Source of the DNA: Gemmatimonadota bacterium | GTDB taxonomy: Bacteria; Gemmatimonadota; Gemmatimonadetes; Gemmatimonadales; GWC2-71-9 | NCBI GenBank assembly: GCA_029262195.1 | Contig: JAJCZX010000041.1 | Location: 62,001-126,000, forward strand | DNA: 64,000 nucleotides | Direction: 5' to 3' | Part shown: piece by piece, positions 33,595 through 44,531 of the stretch | Layout: each line of letters begins with the position of its first letter | How positions within the stretch are numbered: the first letter of the stretch is position 1 | Translations under genes and position numbers: made by a program | Notes under the pieces: model-generated | The model's database searches: none | What the model was told of the DNA's origin: nothing | What the model saw: only the letters and a program-made list of their open reading frames with translations

Positions 33595-35388
33595 ATGAAC
33601 GCAGGTTTGGCGTTTTCGTTGGCTTTAGCCGGATTTCAGGCTTTTGCCGCTCCTGCCATGGCGCAGGGTATTTCCGACGGGTATAGAAATTATGGCGATC
33701 TGCAACGCTCGATTAGCAGGTTGCGAGGCGATTTCGGCGATCTGGTTGGCGTTGAAACGATTGCTCAGTCGCCTGGAGGCAGGGACATACAGGCCATCCG
33801 GATCGCATCAGGGGATGGCGTCAACGAGCGACCGGCCCTGCTGGTGGTGGCGAACGCTTTCGGCCCTCATCTGGTGGGAAGTGAAGTCGCGATTAATGTC
33901 GCGAATCTTCTGGCATCAGGTTATGGAAACGACTCCGAGGTTACAAAATTATTGGAATCCGGCGTGGTTTACATCATTCCCAGGGCCAATCCCGACGCGG
34001 CCGAAGCGTTTTTTTCCAGCGTCGTTTATGAGCAGGTTCGCAACGACGGGTCTGAGGATGAAGATCACGATTGGGAGGTTGATGAAGACGGCCCCGAGGA
34101 TTTGAATGGGGACGGGCTCATTACAATGATGAGGGTTATGGACCCCACGGGCGAATGGATCGCTGATGAAGCCAATCCTTCGCTGATGCGGAAGGCAGAG
34201 CGGGAAAAAGGAGAGGTGGGAATGTACCGGCTGTTGTCAGAGGGAACCGACAACGATGGCGATGAAGCGTGGAATGAAGACGGTCCCGGTGCGGTGGACG
34301 TCAATGCCAATTTTACCTACAAGTACGATTTTTTCGCAGCGGGCTCCGGTGTCCATCAGATGTCGGCCGCCGAAACCAGGGGTATCGCCGAGTTTTTCGT
34401 GGCCCACCCGAACATCGCTGCCGTCTACGTGCTCGGGCCCCAGGACAATGTGATGGAGCCCTGGAAGCACAAGCAGGCTTCAGGGATCGGCGGAAACCCC
34501 GAAGGCACCTCCGCCGGTGGTCCCTACTCGAGCATCCTTTCTGCAGACCAACCGTTTTTTGAGCGTATGGGCGAACAGTTCGAAGAACTAACTGGCATGG
34601 AAGGAGAACCCACGTCGGGTGATTTGAAAGGGGACGTTCTTTCCTGGTCGTATTTCCACATGGGACGTTGGGCCTTTGGCTCTCGTGTGTGGTGGGTGCC
34701 TGAAACGGCCGCCGAAACCGATGAGGACTCAGACGATGAAGCGACGGACGAGGAAGAGGCGGAAGCTTCCCACGACGAGGCCGATGGTGACGATGACTCT
34801 GCCGAAGATGCCGAACAGGAAGAAACGCCCGATGAACACGACTCGCTCAAATCAGAATACAACGATTATCGCTGGATGGCCTCCAACGTCCCCGGCGGAT
34901 TCGTGGAGTGGACTTCTGTAAACCATCCGGACTTTCCCGGTCAGGAAGTAGAGGTTGGTGGGTTCTCCCCTTACGTGAGGATGAATCCCCCGGGATCGAT
35001 GCTGGATTCGCTTTCGGCTGGACAATTTGAGTTCGTCAAAGAACTGATGGCGTCGTTACCACAAATCGAGTTGCGGAATGTAGAAGTCGAAAACGTCGGC
35101 GATAGGACTTACAGAATCAACGCTACCGTAACAAATAACGGTTACTTCCCGACACTTTCAGCGATCGGAGTGAGAGCGTTCTGGCCGCGTCAGATTCGCT
35201 TATCGTTCGAACTTGATGGCCAGGAACTGATAGGGGGACGTACGCAGCAACTTCTGGGACCGATTCCTGGCGGGGGCGGATCTCGCGAATTCAGCTGGCT
35301 TGTTGTCGGTCGTCCCGGATCGAACGTGTCAATTTCTGCGTCAAGCCCGGTGGCTGGCACGGCTTCTCAAACCTTAACGTTGCGCTAA
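33595..35388 (+). CDS. Exported M14 carboxypeptidase-like protein lacking catalytic residues (pseudopeptidase)
   Basis: A 597-residue protein with a signal peptide (residues 1-24, AMA-Q). The ATG at 33595 follows CCGGAGGTGTTTGG; the frame extends 27 codons upstream without a better site. It aligns along its length with the next gene, but the catalytic set is missing. The HxxE zinc motif HANE of the neighbour is FGPH here (about residues 89-92), the substrate Arg in DPNRNW is VNANFT, the third zinc His is Leu280 or near it, and the catalytic Glu is Trp. It keeps two Asp-rich loops (WEVDEDGPEDLNGDG; DNDGDEAWNEDG) and gains an acidic run at about 375-416. I infer a binding or scaffold role. Confidence 0.82.
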   Translation: MNAGLAFSLALAGFQAFAAPAMAQGISDGYRNYGDLQRSISRLRGDFGDLVGVETIAQSPGGRDIQAIRIASGDGVNERPALLVVANAFGPHLVGSEVAINVANLLASGYGNDSEVTKLLESGVVYIIPRANPDAAEAFFSSVVYEQVRNDGSEDEDHDWEVDEDGPEDLNGDGLITMMRVMDPTGEWIADEANPSLMRKAEREKGEVGMYRLLSEGTDNDGDEAWNEDGPGAVDVNANFTYKYDFFAAGSGVHQMSAAETRGIAEFFVAHPNIAAVYVLGPQDNVMEPWKHKQASGIGGNPEGTSAGGPYSSILSADQPFFERMGEQFEELTGMEGEPTSGDLKGDVLSWSYFHMGRWAFGSRVWWVPETAAETDEDSDDEATDEEEAEASHDEADGDDDSAEDAEQEETPDEHDSLKSEYNDYRWMASNVPGGFVEWTSVNHPDFPGQEVEVGGFSPYVRMNPPGSMLDSLSAGQFEFVKELMASLPQIELRNVEVENVGDRTYRINATVTNNGYFPTLSAIGVRAFWPRQIRLSFELDGQELIGGRTQQLLGPIPGGGGSREFSWLVVGRPGSNVSISASSPVAGTASQTLTLR

Positions 35389-35400
35389 AGAGGACAGAAA

Positions 35401-37134
35401 ATGCAGACACAACGAAAAGTTTTCAGCGGCGCGATAGGGTTTTTGATGACTTTCCTGGGTGGCTCGGCAGGATTGCAGGCCCAGGGTGTCCTGGCGGCCA
35501 TGGGATCTCCTCCAAACCCGCGCGTCGAAGTTTCATGGGACAGGTACTACGATCACGCTTCCATCGGTGACATTGGTCGTCGCCTTGAGCAAGCATACCC
35601 GGATCGCTGTCGCCTGAGTTCGATCGGCGACTCGTACCAGGGACGGGAGCTATGGATGATAACTGTGACCAATTTCGATCACGGCGAAGCCGATCAGAAA
35701 TCTGGTATGTATATCGACGGCAACATCCACGCTAACGAAATTCAGGGTACCGAGGTGTCGTTGTACACGGCATGGTACCTGTGTGAGATGGCTGACCGGG
35801 TACCGTGGGTGGATTCACTGCTGGATGAGCGGGTGTTTTATATCGTTCCGTCAATCAATCCTGACGGGCGCGAATCGTTCATGTACGAAGGGAACAACCA
35901 GCATTCCCCCAGGTCAGGAGTGGTTCCCCGGGACTCCGATGGTGACGGTACCGTTGATGAAGACGGTTACGACGACCTTAACGGCGACGGACACATTACC
36001 CAGATGCGTGTGCGAAATCCTAACGGACGGTGGATTGTTTCTCCGGAGGACTCGCGGATAATGATTCGCGCAGCCATCGATCAACCCGGCGAGTACGACA
36101 TGCTGGGCAGTGAGGGCTGGGACAATGATGGCGATGGGCGGGTCAATGAAGACGGTGTCGCGTTTTCGTACGACCCCAATCGTAATTGGCCTTGGCGCTG
36201 GCAGCCGAGGTATGTCCAGGGTGGAGCGGACTACTATCCGACATCGCTTCCTGAAACCCGGGCGGTGATCGATTTTATTGTTGCGCACCCGAACATTGCA
36301 GGGGTACAGACTTACCACAACTCCGGCGGCATGATCTTGCGCGGTCCGGGTGTCCCACGTGACCAGTATCGTCCGCAGGACGTGCGGGTTTATGACGCCC
36401 TGGGCGCTGTCGGCGAAGAGATTCTTCCGGGTTACCGATATATGGTAGTGTGGAGTGACCTGTACACCGTCTGGGGTGGCGAACTCGATTGGACCTACGG
36501 CGGTCGGGGAATTATCAGTTACAGCAATGAACTGTTTACTCCGTTCAAATATTTCGAAGAAGCCCCCGAGCAAGAGAGATACGATCGGGTGGAGTATCGT
36601 TTTGATCGTCTGCTGTTGATGAATGAAGCGGTTGTGCCGTGGACTGAAGTGCAGCACCCACAGTTTGGAACGGTAGAAGTGGGCGGAGTTAAAAAGCAGT
36701 ATACGCGCGCTATTCCAGGTTTTCTCCTGCCAGCCGAAGCACATCGCAACATGGCGTTCACCCTTTATCAGGCGCATCAAATGCCGCTGGTGAAGGTCGA
36801 TACAGTGATGACCCGCTCGCTCGGAAATGGGCTTACCGAGGTCACCGCAGTGATTGCTAACAGGCGAATCACTCCTACGCACACTCAACAGGATATTGAA
36901 AACCATATCACCCGCCCCGACTGGGTTTCGATCGAGGGCGGTCAGGTTATTGCGGGATTCGTAGTAGATAACTTGAGGATGGGTCTAGCTACCGAACAGG
37001 AGCGCAATCCTCAACGAATCAATATCCGCAACATTGGCGGTATGGGCACCGCTACAGTGCGATGGGTAATGCGGGGCAACGGCCCCTTTACTGTGACAGT
37101 GGATTCGCGCAAAGGCGGCGTAGATTCGAAATAA
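35401..37134 (+). CDS. Exported M14 zinc carboxypeptidase
   Basis: A 577-residue secreted metallocarboxypeptidase with a signal peptide (residues 1-28). Zinc ligands are His110 and Glu113 in IHANE and His306 in QTYHNSGG. DPNRNW (about 258-263) has the substrate-binding Arg, and Glu377 in SYSNELF is the catalytic acid. Two Asp-rich loops (DSDGDGTVDEDGYDDLNGDG at about 178-197, and DNDGDGRVNEDG at 241-252) look like calcium-binding inserts. After about residue 440 a beta domain follows. It starts 12 bases after the paralogous pseudopeptidase, so the pair is an operon from a duplication. Confidence 0.92.
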   Translation: MQTQRKVFSGAIGFLMTFLGGSAGLQAQGVLAAMGSPPNPRVEVSWDRYYDHASIGDIGRRLEQAYPDRCRLSSIGDSYQGRELWMITVTNFDHGEADQKSGMYIDGNIHANEIQGTEVSLYTAWYLCEMADRVPWVDSLLDERVFYIVPSINPDGRESFMYEGNNQHSPRSGVVPRDSDGDGTVDEDGYDDLNGDGHITQMRVRNPNGRWIVSPEDSRIMIRAAIDQPGEYDMLGSEGWDNDGDGRVNEDGVAFSYDPNRNWPWRWQPRYVQGGADYYPTSLPETRAVIDFIVAHPNIAGVQTYHNSGGMILRGPGVPRDQYRPQDVRVYDALGAVGEEILPGYRYMVVWSDLYTVWGGELDWTYGGRGIISYSNELFTPFKYFEEAPEQERYDRVEYRFDRLLLMNEAVVPWTEVQHPQFGTVEVGGVKKQYTRAIPGFLLPAEAHRNMAFTLYQAHQMPLVKVDTVMTRSLGNGLTEVTAVIANRRITPTHTQQDIENHITRPDWVSIEGGQVIAGFVVDNLRMGLATEQERNPQRINIRNIGGMGTATVRWVMRGNGPFTVTVDSRKGGVDSK

Positions 37135-37156
37135 GTAATAAGTAAGAAAAAAGGCG
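37131..37156 (+). repeat. Purine-rich TAAGTAATAAGTAAGAAA tract at the M14 stop codon
   Basis: The stop codon of the carboxypeptidase gene lies inside a short A/G-rich repeat (units like TAAGTAA). The same type of tract, on the other strand, occurs at 37194-37250 and at two other gene ends in this window. Confidence 0.5.
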
Positions 37157-37192
37157 GGGCCCCGGTTGCACACCGGAGCCCCGCCTTTTTTT
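37147..37192. terminator. Bidirectional intrinsic terminator between convergent genes
   Basis: AAAAAAGGCGGGGC pairs with GCCCCGCCTTTTTTT, with an inner CCGG/CCGG and a TTGCACA loop. A-runs before and T-runs after the stem make it work from both sides, for the M14 gene on plus and the S41 gene on minus. Confidence 0.9.
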
Positions 37193-37193
37193 C

Positions 37194-37250
37194 GACTTCT
37201 ATCCTCTGACTTCTAACTTCTACTTTTTGATCTTCTATCTTCTAACGCTT
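37194..37250 (-). repeat. AGAAGTTAGAAG simple-repeat tract at the S41 stop codon
   Basis: On the minus strand the S41 gene ends in AGAAGATAGAAG with the TAG stop inside the repeat. About 50 bases of TAGAAGT-type units follow until the terminator. Related tracts cover the stop codons of the unknown gene at 49464 and of yggU at 51271. Confidence 0.6.
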
Positions 37251-38812
37251 GCCATACTCACAAGCTCCTCTGATGTATTGGAGCTTTGCAGTAACTCCAG
37301 AGCCTTGTTGATCTGCGGGTCGTCGAGGGCTCTACGACGCAGCTCCGGCGTTCTTCCAAATACGTAACGCGAAAGTTCGTAGGCGAATTGATCTGCAACG
37401 AAGGACTCGGCTCCAGTCCAGATCTCGTCGGAAATGTTAGCACCGGTGGCCCGGATGCGGCGCAGGAGTTCTGTGCGCATGTCCGTTGTGACCTCAAAGT
37501 CTTCCGCAGTGATTGACCCGCTCCCCTTCAACTCTCGGGCATAGCGTGTCAGGGCATCGCGGTAACCTGATACCAGCGTGTCCAGTGCGAGAGCAAACGC
37601 CCGTTCTCCGTCAAGCAACGTGTCTGGAAGGAGAATATCGGGGCGTATTCCACCACCACCGATGAGTTCGCGGCCGCCGAAAGATTCGAAAATGGTGTCT
37701 TGTGGTTCCGAGTTTGCGGAGTCTCGGGCGGCGAAGACGGAATGCCTGGGTCCCGATTTGGGAAGATCGATGGAACGGCCGACCGGTGTATACCAGCGAG
37801 ACGATGTGACTGCCAACGCTTCGGTTTCGGTCACAGGAAACACAAGGTACGCCACACCCTTTCCGAAACTCGGGGTTCCTATAATTGCCGCCCTGTCATG
37901 GTCCTGGACCGCACCCGAAAAGATCTCGGCAGCGCTCGCTGTGAATCCGTTAATCAAAACAACCAATGGGATATCTGGCCAGAGCGCGGGGTTTCGTGCG
38001 TGGTATGTTCTTGTCGCTCCAGGAGCGCGTCCGCGGGTTTCGACTACGGGCAACCCGTTGTCAAGGAACATATCTGCGAGCAAGACCCCCTGCGTCAGGA
38101 TGCCGCCCGGGTTACTGCGGAGGTCGAGCACCAACGAGTTGGCACCCTCGCTGATCAGCCGATTCAATTCGCCTGCCAATTCGCTGGCCGCAACATCCGT
38201 GACTGAGGTCAATCGCATATAGGCGACATCGTCCTCAAGCAACATCGCGCCTTCGACCGAACTCACGTGTACCTGAGCTCGAGTTATGTCAAATGGCAGG
38301 GCAGCCGTTGATCCGGCGCGACGCACCCTGATCGAGACATTGGTACCGGCAGGTCCCTTCATCCGGCTGGATGCTTGAGCTGTGGTCCAGCCCTGGGCGG
38401 ATTCTCCGTCGATTTCAACGATCTGGTCGCCCGGCTGCAATCCAACAGTTTCGCCCGGAGTGCCGACAAAAGTGGTTACCACGGTAATCCAGCTATCTCT
38501 GGAGTCAATCTGGATGCCGATGCCTGCGTAGTCGCCGGTCGTCGAAAGAGTAAGGCTCCCGAAGGCTTCCGGTCTGAGGAAATTAGTGTAGGGGTCGTTA
38601 AGCTGGCCCAACATGCCGTCGATAGCCATGTCGTAGAGCTCTGCCTCAGAGATGGAGTCTACGTAATACTCGGCGACGTGGGCCACGATGTCCTCAAAGA
38701 GGCGAGACCGATTGAAAGCGGATTCTGCACTGCCACCCTGGAAGTACCAACCGCCTGATACAAACGCCAAAAATCCTGTTAACCCAAGTGCTGCAAACGA
38801 TTTACGTCCCAT
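37235..38812 (-). CDS. S41 family C-terminal processing protease
   Basis: A 525-residue protease anchored or exported by residues about 5-27. After a helical N-domain it has a PDZ domain (about residues 105-185, with GDQIVEIDGESAQG) and the S41 core. The Ser nucleophile is in GFTASAAEIF (about 290-299) and the catalytic Lys in SFGKGV about 25 residues later. An extra C-terminal helical part of about 140 residues follows, longer than in typical CtpA. It may trim or degrade periplasmic proteins with a free C-terminus. The final codons arise from a purine simple repeat. Confidence 0.92.
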   Translation of the reverse strand: MGRKSFAALGLTGFLAFVSGGWYFQGGSAESAFNRSRLFEDIVAHVAEYYVDSISEAELYDMAIDGMLGQLNDPYTNFLRPEAFGSLTLSTTGDYAGIGIQIDSRDSWITVVTTFVGTPGETVGLQPGDQIVEIDGESAQGWTTAQASSRMKGPAGTNVSIRVRRAGSTAALPFDITRAQVHVSSVEGAMLLEDDVAYMRLTSVTDVAASELAGELNRLISEGANSLVLDLRSNPGGILTQGVLLADMFLDNGLPVVETRGRAPGATRTYHARNPALWPDIPLVVLINGFTASAAEIFSGAVQDHDRAAIIGTPSFGKGVAYLVFPVTETEALAVTSSRWYTPVGRSIDLPKSGPRHSVFAARDSANSEPQDTIFESFGGRELIGGGGIRPDILLPDTLLDGERAFALALDTLVSGYRDALTRYARELKGSGSITAEDFEVTTDMRTELLRRIRATGANISDEIWTGAESFVADQFAYELSRYVFGRTPELRRRALDDPQINKALELLQSSNTSEELVSMASVRR

Positions 38813-38934
38813 TTACTCTCCGACTTGCTGCTGTAGATGTGTTAGGGTTCAACACGGCGCCCACCCCAAGGGTTCCAAAATATGCCAAAATCTGGTCTGA
38901 ATGGAACCTGAAACTGGCAGTTTGCCGGTTTTTC

Positions 38935-41900
38935 TCACGCCGACCGGTTAGGGGCAAGCCATTTTTGAGCCTCCTCCAGACTCATTCCTTTCCTGGCTGC
39001 GTAGTCGGCAACTTGATCTTCGCCAATTTTGCCCAGCCCGAAGTAATGCGCTTCGGGATGCCCGAAATACCAACCACTGACCGATGCTGCGGGCAACATG
39101 GCGCAGTTCTCACTGAGCGTGATGCCTGCGTTTTCCGAGACATTGAGCAGGTCAAACAGGAGGTTCTTTTCTGAGTGGTCCGGGCAAGCGGGGTACCCTG
39201 GGGCCGGTCGGATACCGTCGTAGGCCTCTTTCACGAGGTCGTCACCAGTAAACGATTCGTCCGGCGCATATCCCCACAACTCTGCACGAACCAGCGAATG
39301 GGCATATTCAGCAAACGCCTCTGCGAGCCTATCCGCAAGCGCCTTGGCCATTATCGCGTTGTAGTCGTCGTGGTCTTTTTCGAAAGCATCGCAAAGCTCG
39401 TTTACGCCATGCCCTGCGGTTACTGCGAACGCACCGAAATAATCCTCAATGCCCCCTTCCGCGGGTGCCACAAAATCAGCGAGACACATATTCGGACGGC
39501 CCGGCGGCTTGCCCATTTGTTGGCGGAGAAAGTGCACCGTTGCGATAGGTTGTCCCGATTCGGGGTCGAGCAACTCAATGTCGTCATCGTGCACACTGCG
39601 GGCAGGAAATAATCCGACCACGGCGCGAGCGTCAAACAGTTCCTCGGAGACGATACGATCCAGAAGTTTCTGTGCGTCGTCGAAAAGTGACTTTGCCTGC
39701 GCTCCGACTTTTTCATCTTCAAAAATCGCAGGATATTTTCCGTGCAGTTCCCAGGTTTGGAAAAACGGCGTCCAGTCGATAAACGACACGAGGTCTCGAA
39801 GCGAACAGTCGTCGATAACCGTGATACCTAAATTCTTCGGTTTGACCGGAGTGTGTTTTGACCAGTCGATTACGAATTTCCGTTCCCGGGCCACCGATAA
39901 GTCAATAAATGTCTGAGATTTTTTCTTCTTCCCGTGCGCCTCCCGCAGGCCATCATATTCCAGATGGATCTTCGCCTGGAACCGTTCGCGTGTGTCGCGG
40001 CCCATCAACTGGCCCATTACCCCAACGCTTCTGGAAGCATCCACCACGTAGGTGGCGCCTCCCCCGTATTCGGGTGCCACCTTTACCGCCGTGTGAACCA
40101 GTGAGGTGGTCGCCCCACCGATCAAAAGGGGTGTACCAAAGCCCTCTCGCTCCAGTTCACGTGCAACGTGGACCATCTCGTCCAGCGAAGGAGTGATCAG
40201 TCCGCTTAGGCCGATGACATCGACATCCTCTGTCCTTGCCGTCTCAAGAATTTTTTGCGCCGACACCATAACGCCGAGGTCGATTACCTCGTAGTTGTTA
40301 CAGCCGAGGACGACTCCGACGATGTTTTTTCCGATGTCGTGCACGTCGCCCTTGACGGTCGCGAGCAGGATTTTGCCGTTAGTAGTTCCGGACAACCCGC
40401 GTTTTTTCTTTTCTGCTTCGATGAACGGAACGAGATGAGCGACCGCCTTTTTCATGACCCGGGCGCTTTTTACCACCTGCGGCAGAAACATCTTACCCGA
40501 TCCGAACAGATCGCCGACGACATTCATCCCGTCCATCAAAGGACCTTCCACAACTTCGATAGCACGCTCGTGATTTTTACGTGCCTCTTCAGCATCCTCT
40601 TCGATAAACTCTGTGATGCCCTTTACCAGCGAATGCTCCAGCCTTTTGTTGACCGACAGAGATCGCCACTCGAGAGTTTCCTCTTCGCGGGCCTGTCCAT
40701 GTACAGTCCCCGCTATGGACGTTAGTGCTTCGGTTGCTCCCTCGTGTCGGTTGAATAGGACATCTTCGACGGCTTTGAGGAGGTCCGGGGGCAGGTCGTC
40801 ATAAACGGCAAGGGCGCTGGGATTGACGATTCCCATATCCATACCTGCCTGGATGGCATGGTACAGGAAGGCGGAGTGCATTGCTTCCCGTACAACATCG
40901 TTGCCGCGGAATGAGAACGAAAGATTGCTGACACCTCCGCTGATAAGCGCGTGTGGTAATCCAGCTTTTATCCTGCGACAGGCTTCGATAAAGGAAAGAG
41001 CGTACTCGTTGTGCTCTTCAATTCCCGTAGCCACAGCAAAGATGTTCGGGTCGAAAATAATGTCCTGCGGAAGAAAGCCGACTTTTTCAATAAGCAGGTC
41101 GTAGGCTCGTTTGCAGATGGCGAACCGATGGTCGGCAGTTTCGGCCTGACCGGTTTCGTCGAAGGCCATTACGATAACAGCCGCACCATAACTCCTTGCA
41201 GTGTGAGCGTGCTGCAGGAACGGCCCCTCACCTTCTTTGAGGCTTATAGAGTTCACGACGCATTTTCCCTGAATGCACTTGAGCCCCGCTTCGATAACGT
41301 CCCACTTCGACGAGTCGAGCATTACCGGAACGCGACTGATATCGGGTTCAGTCGCGACAAGCTTCAGGAAATTTTCCATGGCCGAAAGAGATTCCAACAT
41401 TCCTTCGTCCATGTTGACGTCAATTATCTGTGCGCCGTTTTCCACCTGCTGGCGTGCAACATCGAGAGCCTCTTCGTATTGTTCTTCTCGAATGAGCCGG
41501 GCAAATTTTCGCGACCCGGCAACATTGGTGCGTTCCCCGACGTTTACAAACAGTGAGTCGGGCCGAATTGTGAGCGGCTCAAGTCCGCTCAGTCGCGTGT
41601 GTGGTTCAACTATCGGCGGTTTTCGGGGAGCAATTCGTGCAACCGAGTCAGCGATAGCCTTGATGTGATCGGGCGTGGTACCGCAGCAACCGCCAACGAT
41701 GTTCAGGAAACCACTTGTAGCGAATTCTTTTAGGAGCCCCGCCATGAATTCGGGTGACTCGTCATATCCCCCGAACTCGTTGGGGAGACCTGCGTTGGGG
41801 TGACAACTAATCAGAGCCTCTGAAATGTCCGACAGTTCCTCAACGTATTGTCTCATCTCAGTTGCGCCCAGCGCACAGTTGAGTCCAACGGAAAAGAGGT

Positions 41901-42633
41901 TCGCGTGGCTGATCGAATTCCAGAAAGCTTCAATGGTTTGCCCCGACAGGGTACGACCGCTGGCATCGACGATCGTACCTGACACCATTATAGGGATTTC
42001 AGATTGCTGTTCTGCCAGTACGCGTTGAACTCCGAACAGAGCAGCCTTGGCGTTCAATGTATCGAAAACGGTCTCGATCAGCAGGAGGTCAACGCCACCG
42101 GCGATCAGGCCGCGCGCCTGTTCGGCATACGCGTCAGCAACCTGGTCAAAGGTCACGTCACGAAAACCCGGGTCGTTAACGTCAGGTGAAATCGAGAGGG
42201 TCTTATTCGTAGGGCCCATAGACCCTGCCACAAACCGCGGACGGTTCGGATTTGCGGCGGTGAATTCGTCAGCTACTTCGCGTGCTACCCGAGCTGCGGC
42301 TTCGTTTATTTGGAAAACAGACCCTTCCAGTCCGTAATCGGCCTGAGAAATTGACGTTCCGTTGAAGGTGTTGGTCTCGGCGATGTCCGCGCCGGCGTCG
42401 AAATAGGCACGGTGAATGGCAGCCAGGATATCGGGCTGCGTTACGGCGATGACATCGTTGTTGCCCTTCAGCGAGACTGGATGGTTCGCAAAGGTTTCTC
42501 CGCGAAAATCCTCCTCCTTAAGTTCGTAGGACTGGATCATAGTTCCCATGGCGCCATCAAGCACAAGGATGCGCTCTTTGAGAACTTCCTTTAATCGTTC
42601 CACTCGCTGTTTCGTTGAACTGTGATCAGCCAC
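38935..42633 (-). CDS. metH: Cobalamin-dependent methionine synthase
   Basis: A 1232-residue full-length MetH. Domains in order: homocysteine-binding barrel with zinc Cys in [11 protein letters not shown] (about residue 317), pterin-binding barrel (about 355-630, with [14 protein letters not shown]), cobalamin domain with the DVHDIGKN His ligand (about 763), and the AdoMet-binding reactivation domain (about 930-1232, ending [16 protein letters not shown]). It methylates homocysteine with methyl-tetrahydrofolate. The GTG at 42633 follows GGAGGTATTTG and overlaps the upstream stop by eight bases; an ATG 18 bases earlier lacks such a site. Confidence 0.96.
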   Translation of the reverse strand: MADHSSTKQRVERLKEVLKERILVLDGAMGTMIQSYELKEEDFRGETFANHPVSLKGNNDVIAVTQPDILAAIHRAYFDAGADIAETNTFNGTSISQADYGLEGSVFQINEAAARVAREVADEFTAANPNRPRFVAGSMGPTNKTLSISPDVNDPGFRDVTFDQVADAYAEQARGLIAGGVDLLLIETVFDTLNAKAALFGVQRVLAEQQSEIPIMVSGTIVDASGRTLSGQTIEAFWNSISHANLFSVGLNCALGATEMRQYVEELSDISEALISCHPNAGLPNEFGGYDESPEFMAGLLKEFATSGFLNIVGGCCGTTPDHIKAIADSVARIAPRKPPIVEPHTRLSGLEPLTIRPDSLFVNVGERTNVAGSRKFARLIREEQYEEALDVARQQVENGAQIIDVNMDEGMLESLSAMENFLKLVATEPDISRVPVMLDSSKWDVIEAGLKCIQGKCVVNSISLKEGEGPFLQHAHTARSYGAAVIVMAFDETGQAETADHRFAICKRAYDLLIEKVGFLPQDIIFDPNIFAVATGIEEHNEYALSFIEACRRIKAGLPHALISGGVSNLSFSFRGNDVVREAMHSAFLYHAIQAGMDMGIVNPSALAVYDDLPPDLLKAVEDVLFNRHEGATEALTSIAGTVHGQAREEETLEWRSLSVNKRLEHSLVKGITEFIEEDAEEARKNHERAIEVVEGPLMDGMNVVGDLFGSGKMFLPQVVKSARVMKKAVAHLVPFIEAEKKKRGLSGTTNGKILLATVKGDVHDIGKNIVGVVLGCNNYEVIDLGVMVSAQKILETARTEDVDVIGLSGLITPSLDEMVHVARELEREGFGTPLLIGGATTSLVHTAVKVAPEYGGGATYVVDASRSVGVMGQLMGRDTRERFQAKIHLEYDGLREAHGKKKKSQTFIDLSVARERKFVIDWSKHTPVKPKNLGITVIDDCSLRDLVSFIDWTPFFQTWELHGKYPAIFEDEKVGAQAKSLFDDAQKLLDRIVSEELFDARAVVGLFPARSVHDDDIELLDPESGQPIATVHFLRQQMGKPPGRPNMCLADFVAPAEGGIEDYFGAFAVTAGHGVNELCDAFEKDHDDYNAIMAKALADRLAEAFAEYAHSLVRAELWGYAPDESFTGDDLVKEAYDGIRPAPGYPACPDHSEKNLLFDLLNVSENAGITLSENCAMLPAASVSGWYFGHPEAHYFGLGKIGEDQVADYAARKGMSLEEAQKWLAPNRSA

Positions 42634-44464
42634 CAAATACCTCCAGAGCAATTTCTACTTTGCCAAACGGTGCGCTCACCTGGACTCCCTGTACAGAGTC
42701 CTTGAATTGTTCAAACAACTCTCTGGCAATCGTTACACCTTCAGCCAACGCAGCTTCTTTGCCTTTTTCCTGCGCGCGCCGCATCCGCTCAAGGATTTCG
42801 TCGGGGATACTGACTCCCGGAACCTCGTTGGCCAAAAATTCCGCGTTTCTGATGGAGACCAGCGGCCAGATGCCCATTACGATCGGCGTTTTATACCCTT
42901 CGACCTCTTTCAGGAAACTTTCAAATTGGGTCGGATCAAAAACCGGTTGTGTGATGGCGTACTCCGCGCCTGCGTCAACCTTCCACCCGAATCGAGACAT
43001 TTCCCGATTGTGGTCAACCGCAACTGGATTCACGCCGACACCGATCACGAACCTGGTCGGCTCGCCGATCGCGTTTTGGCCCGGGTCCACGCCGTGATTC
43101 AGGCGGTACGCCAGGTTGGTCAGTCCAATAGAGTCGATGTCGAATACAGCTGTCGACTCGGGATAAGGTCCCATCTTCGGCGGATCACCGGTGATTATAA
43201 GCACGTTGCGGAGGCCCGCGGCTGAAGCTCCCAGCAAATCGCTGAGCATCCCCAGCAAATTGCGATCGCGGCAGCAGTAGTGCATCACAGTCTCCAGTCC
43301 CACCTCTCGCTCAATAAGAATGCACGAAGCCAACACCCCCATACGGCTTTGCGCGCGGGGACCATCAGGTACGTTAACGGCATCCACTCCCGCGGCCTTC
43401 AAGGTCCTGCACTGTTCAAGCATCGGAGTCGCATCCGCACCTTTAGGAGGGACGATTTCAACACTGGTGACCAACTCACCCCGAGCAAGTTTCGCACCCC
43501 AGTTGGATCTTTCTTCCATTGGTGGGGCCGCCCGCTCCGAAGCCAGCTTTACCTCTACGTTGCTGACGTGGGGCAGTTCATGCCGAGCCTGTGTACTCGC
43601 GATGTAATTTCGGATTTCCCTGATGTGATCAGGAGTCGTGCCGCAGCATCCCCCTACGAATTTGGCGCCGGCCTCAGTGATGAATTTTGCATATGTGGCC
43701 ATGTACTCTGGACTGGCCAGGTAAATTTTCCTGTCGCCGACGTCTTTGGGGATGCCAGCATTAGGTTGGGCCGACAGAGGTTTGGTCGTGTGTTCGGCCA
43801 GTTCTTCAATTGCCTCCAAAATCCCTGACGGGCCGACCGAACAGTTGAGGCCCACCACGTCCGCTCCCCATTCGGTCAGGCGAGCACCAATGGTGGCGAC
43901 GTCTGTTCCGTAACCTGTTTTGTTGTCCTGCCCAATCGTCATCTGGGCTATTATCGGGAGGACACTTACCTCGCGAATCGCTTTCATGGCTTCATGGATT
44001 TCGGCGAGGTCGTTAAAGGTCTCCAGGATGAACCCGTCGACGCCACCATCCACCAGCCCGACAGCCTGGCGTTTAAAGAACTCGCGGGCCTCGTCCGTGG
44101 AGGTCGGGCCGAAAGGCTCGATTCGCACTCCCAGCGGACCCATGGCGCCAACTACACTTGCATTCCCATCGGCCGCAGCGACGGCCAACTCGGCGGCAGT
44201 CTTATTCAACTCCTCGGTCTGGTGGTCAATCCCGTGTTCTTTGAGCTTCACCGGGTTGGCACCAAATGTGTTGGTCTCGATGACCTCGGCTCCGGCGTTT
44301 ACGTAGGCTTCGTGTACTTCCCTCACCAAACGCGGTTGTTTCAAACTGAGGTCGTCGTAACAAACGTTTACAAAAACCCCTTTGCCGTACAGTTGCGTTC
44401 CCATCGCTCCGTCGCAGACATGTACTTTCCCGTCTTCGATCAGATCGCGCAGAGTTATGCTCAT
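42626..44464 (-). CDS. Bifunctional homocysteine S-methyltransferase / methylenetetrahydrofolate reductase
   Basis: A 612-residue fusion like Bacillus YitJ. Residues about 1-290 are a homocysteine S-methyltransferase barrel with zinc Cys in [10 protein letters not shown] and [11 protein letters not shown] (about 271). Residues about 310-612 are a MetF-type reductase with [22 protein letters not shown] and [12 protein letters not shown]. The reductase half supplies 5-methyl-tetrahydrofolate to the next gene, metH; the methyltransferase half may use another donor such as S-methylmethionine. No separate metF is in the window. A hairpin with a T-run lies in its leader. Confidence 0.92.
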   Translation of the reverse strand: MSITLRDLIEDGKVHVCDGAMGTQLYGKGVFVNVCYDDLSLKQPRLVREVHEAYVNAGAEVIETNTFGANPVKLKEHGIDHQTEELNKTAAELAVAAADGNASVVGAMGPLGVRIEPFGPTSTDEAREFFKRQAVGLVDGGVDGFILETFNDLAEIHEAMKAIREVSVLPIIAQMTIGQDNKTGYGTDVATIGARLTEWGADVVGLNCSVGPSGILEAIEELAEHTTKPLSAQPNAGIPKDVGDRKIYLASPEYMATYAKFITEAGAKFVGGCCGTTPDHIREIRNYIASTQARHELPHVSNVEVKLASERAAPPMEERSNWGAKLARGELVTSVEIVPPKGADATPMLEQCRTLKAAGVDAVNVPDGPRAQSRMGVLASCILIEREVGLETVMHYCCRDRNLLGMLSDLLGASAAGLRNVLIITGDPPKMGPYPESTAVFDIDSIGLTNLAYRLNHGVDPGQNAIGEPTRFVIGVGVNPVAVDHNREMSRFGWKVDAGAEYAITQPVFDPTQFESFLKEVEGYKTPIVMGIWPLVSIRNAEFLANEVPGVSIPDEILERMRRAQEKGKEAALAEGVTIARELFEQFKDSVQGVQVSAPFGKVEIALEVFGG

Positions 44465-44498
44465 ATGTGTGCCTCATTTGGCCCGGAATACCTGGCCT

Positions 44499-44531
44499 AA
44501 AAAAAATACCTCGTCGCTAGTCGCGCCGAGG
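44499..44531 (-). terminator. Hairpin and T-run in the leader of the MTHFR-metH operon
   Basis: Read on the minus strand, CCTCG-G-CGC pairs with GCG-A-CGAGG around a five-base loop and is followed by TATTTTTTTT, ending 35 bases before the first start codon. This is a terminator placed in a leader, as in attenuators and transcriptional riboswitches. On the plus strand the stem is followed by TTTTT, so it could also be a bidirectional stop. Upstream sequence on the minus strand did not match SAM, SAH or cobalamin classes by eye. Confidence 0.55.

Noticed and set aside
34524..34862. A Ser-rich minus-strand frame opposite the acidic M14-like insert
   Set aside because: Same composition effect: it mirrors the Asp/Glu run of the pseudopeptidase.
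35914..36906. A 330-codon minus-strand frame
   Set aside because: It lies wholly within the M14 carboxypeptidase gene, whose zinc motifs are intact; the frame is an antisense shadow.
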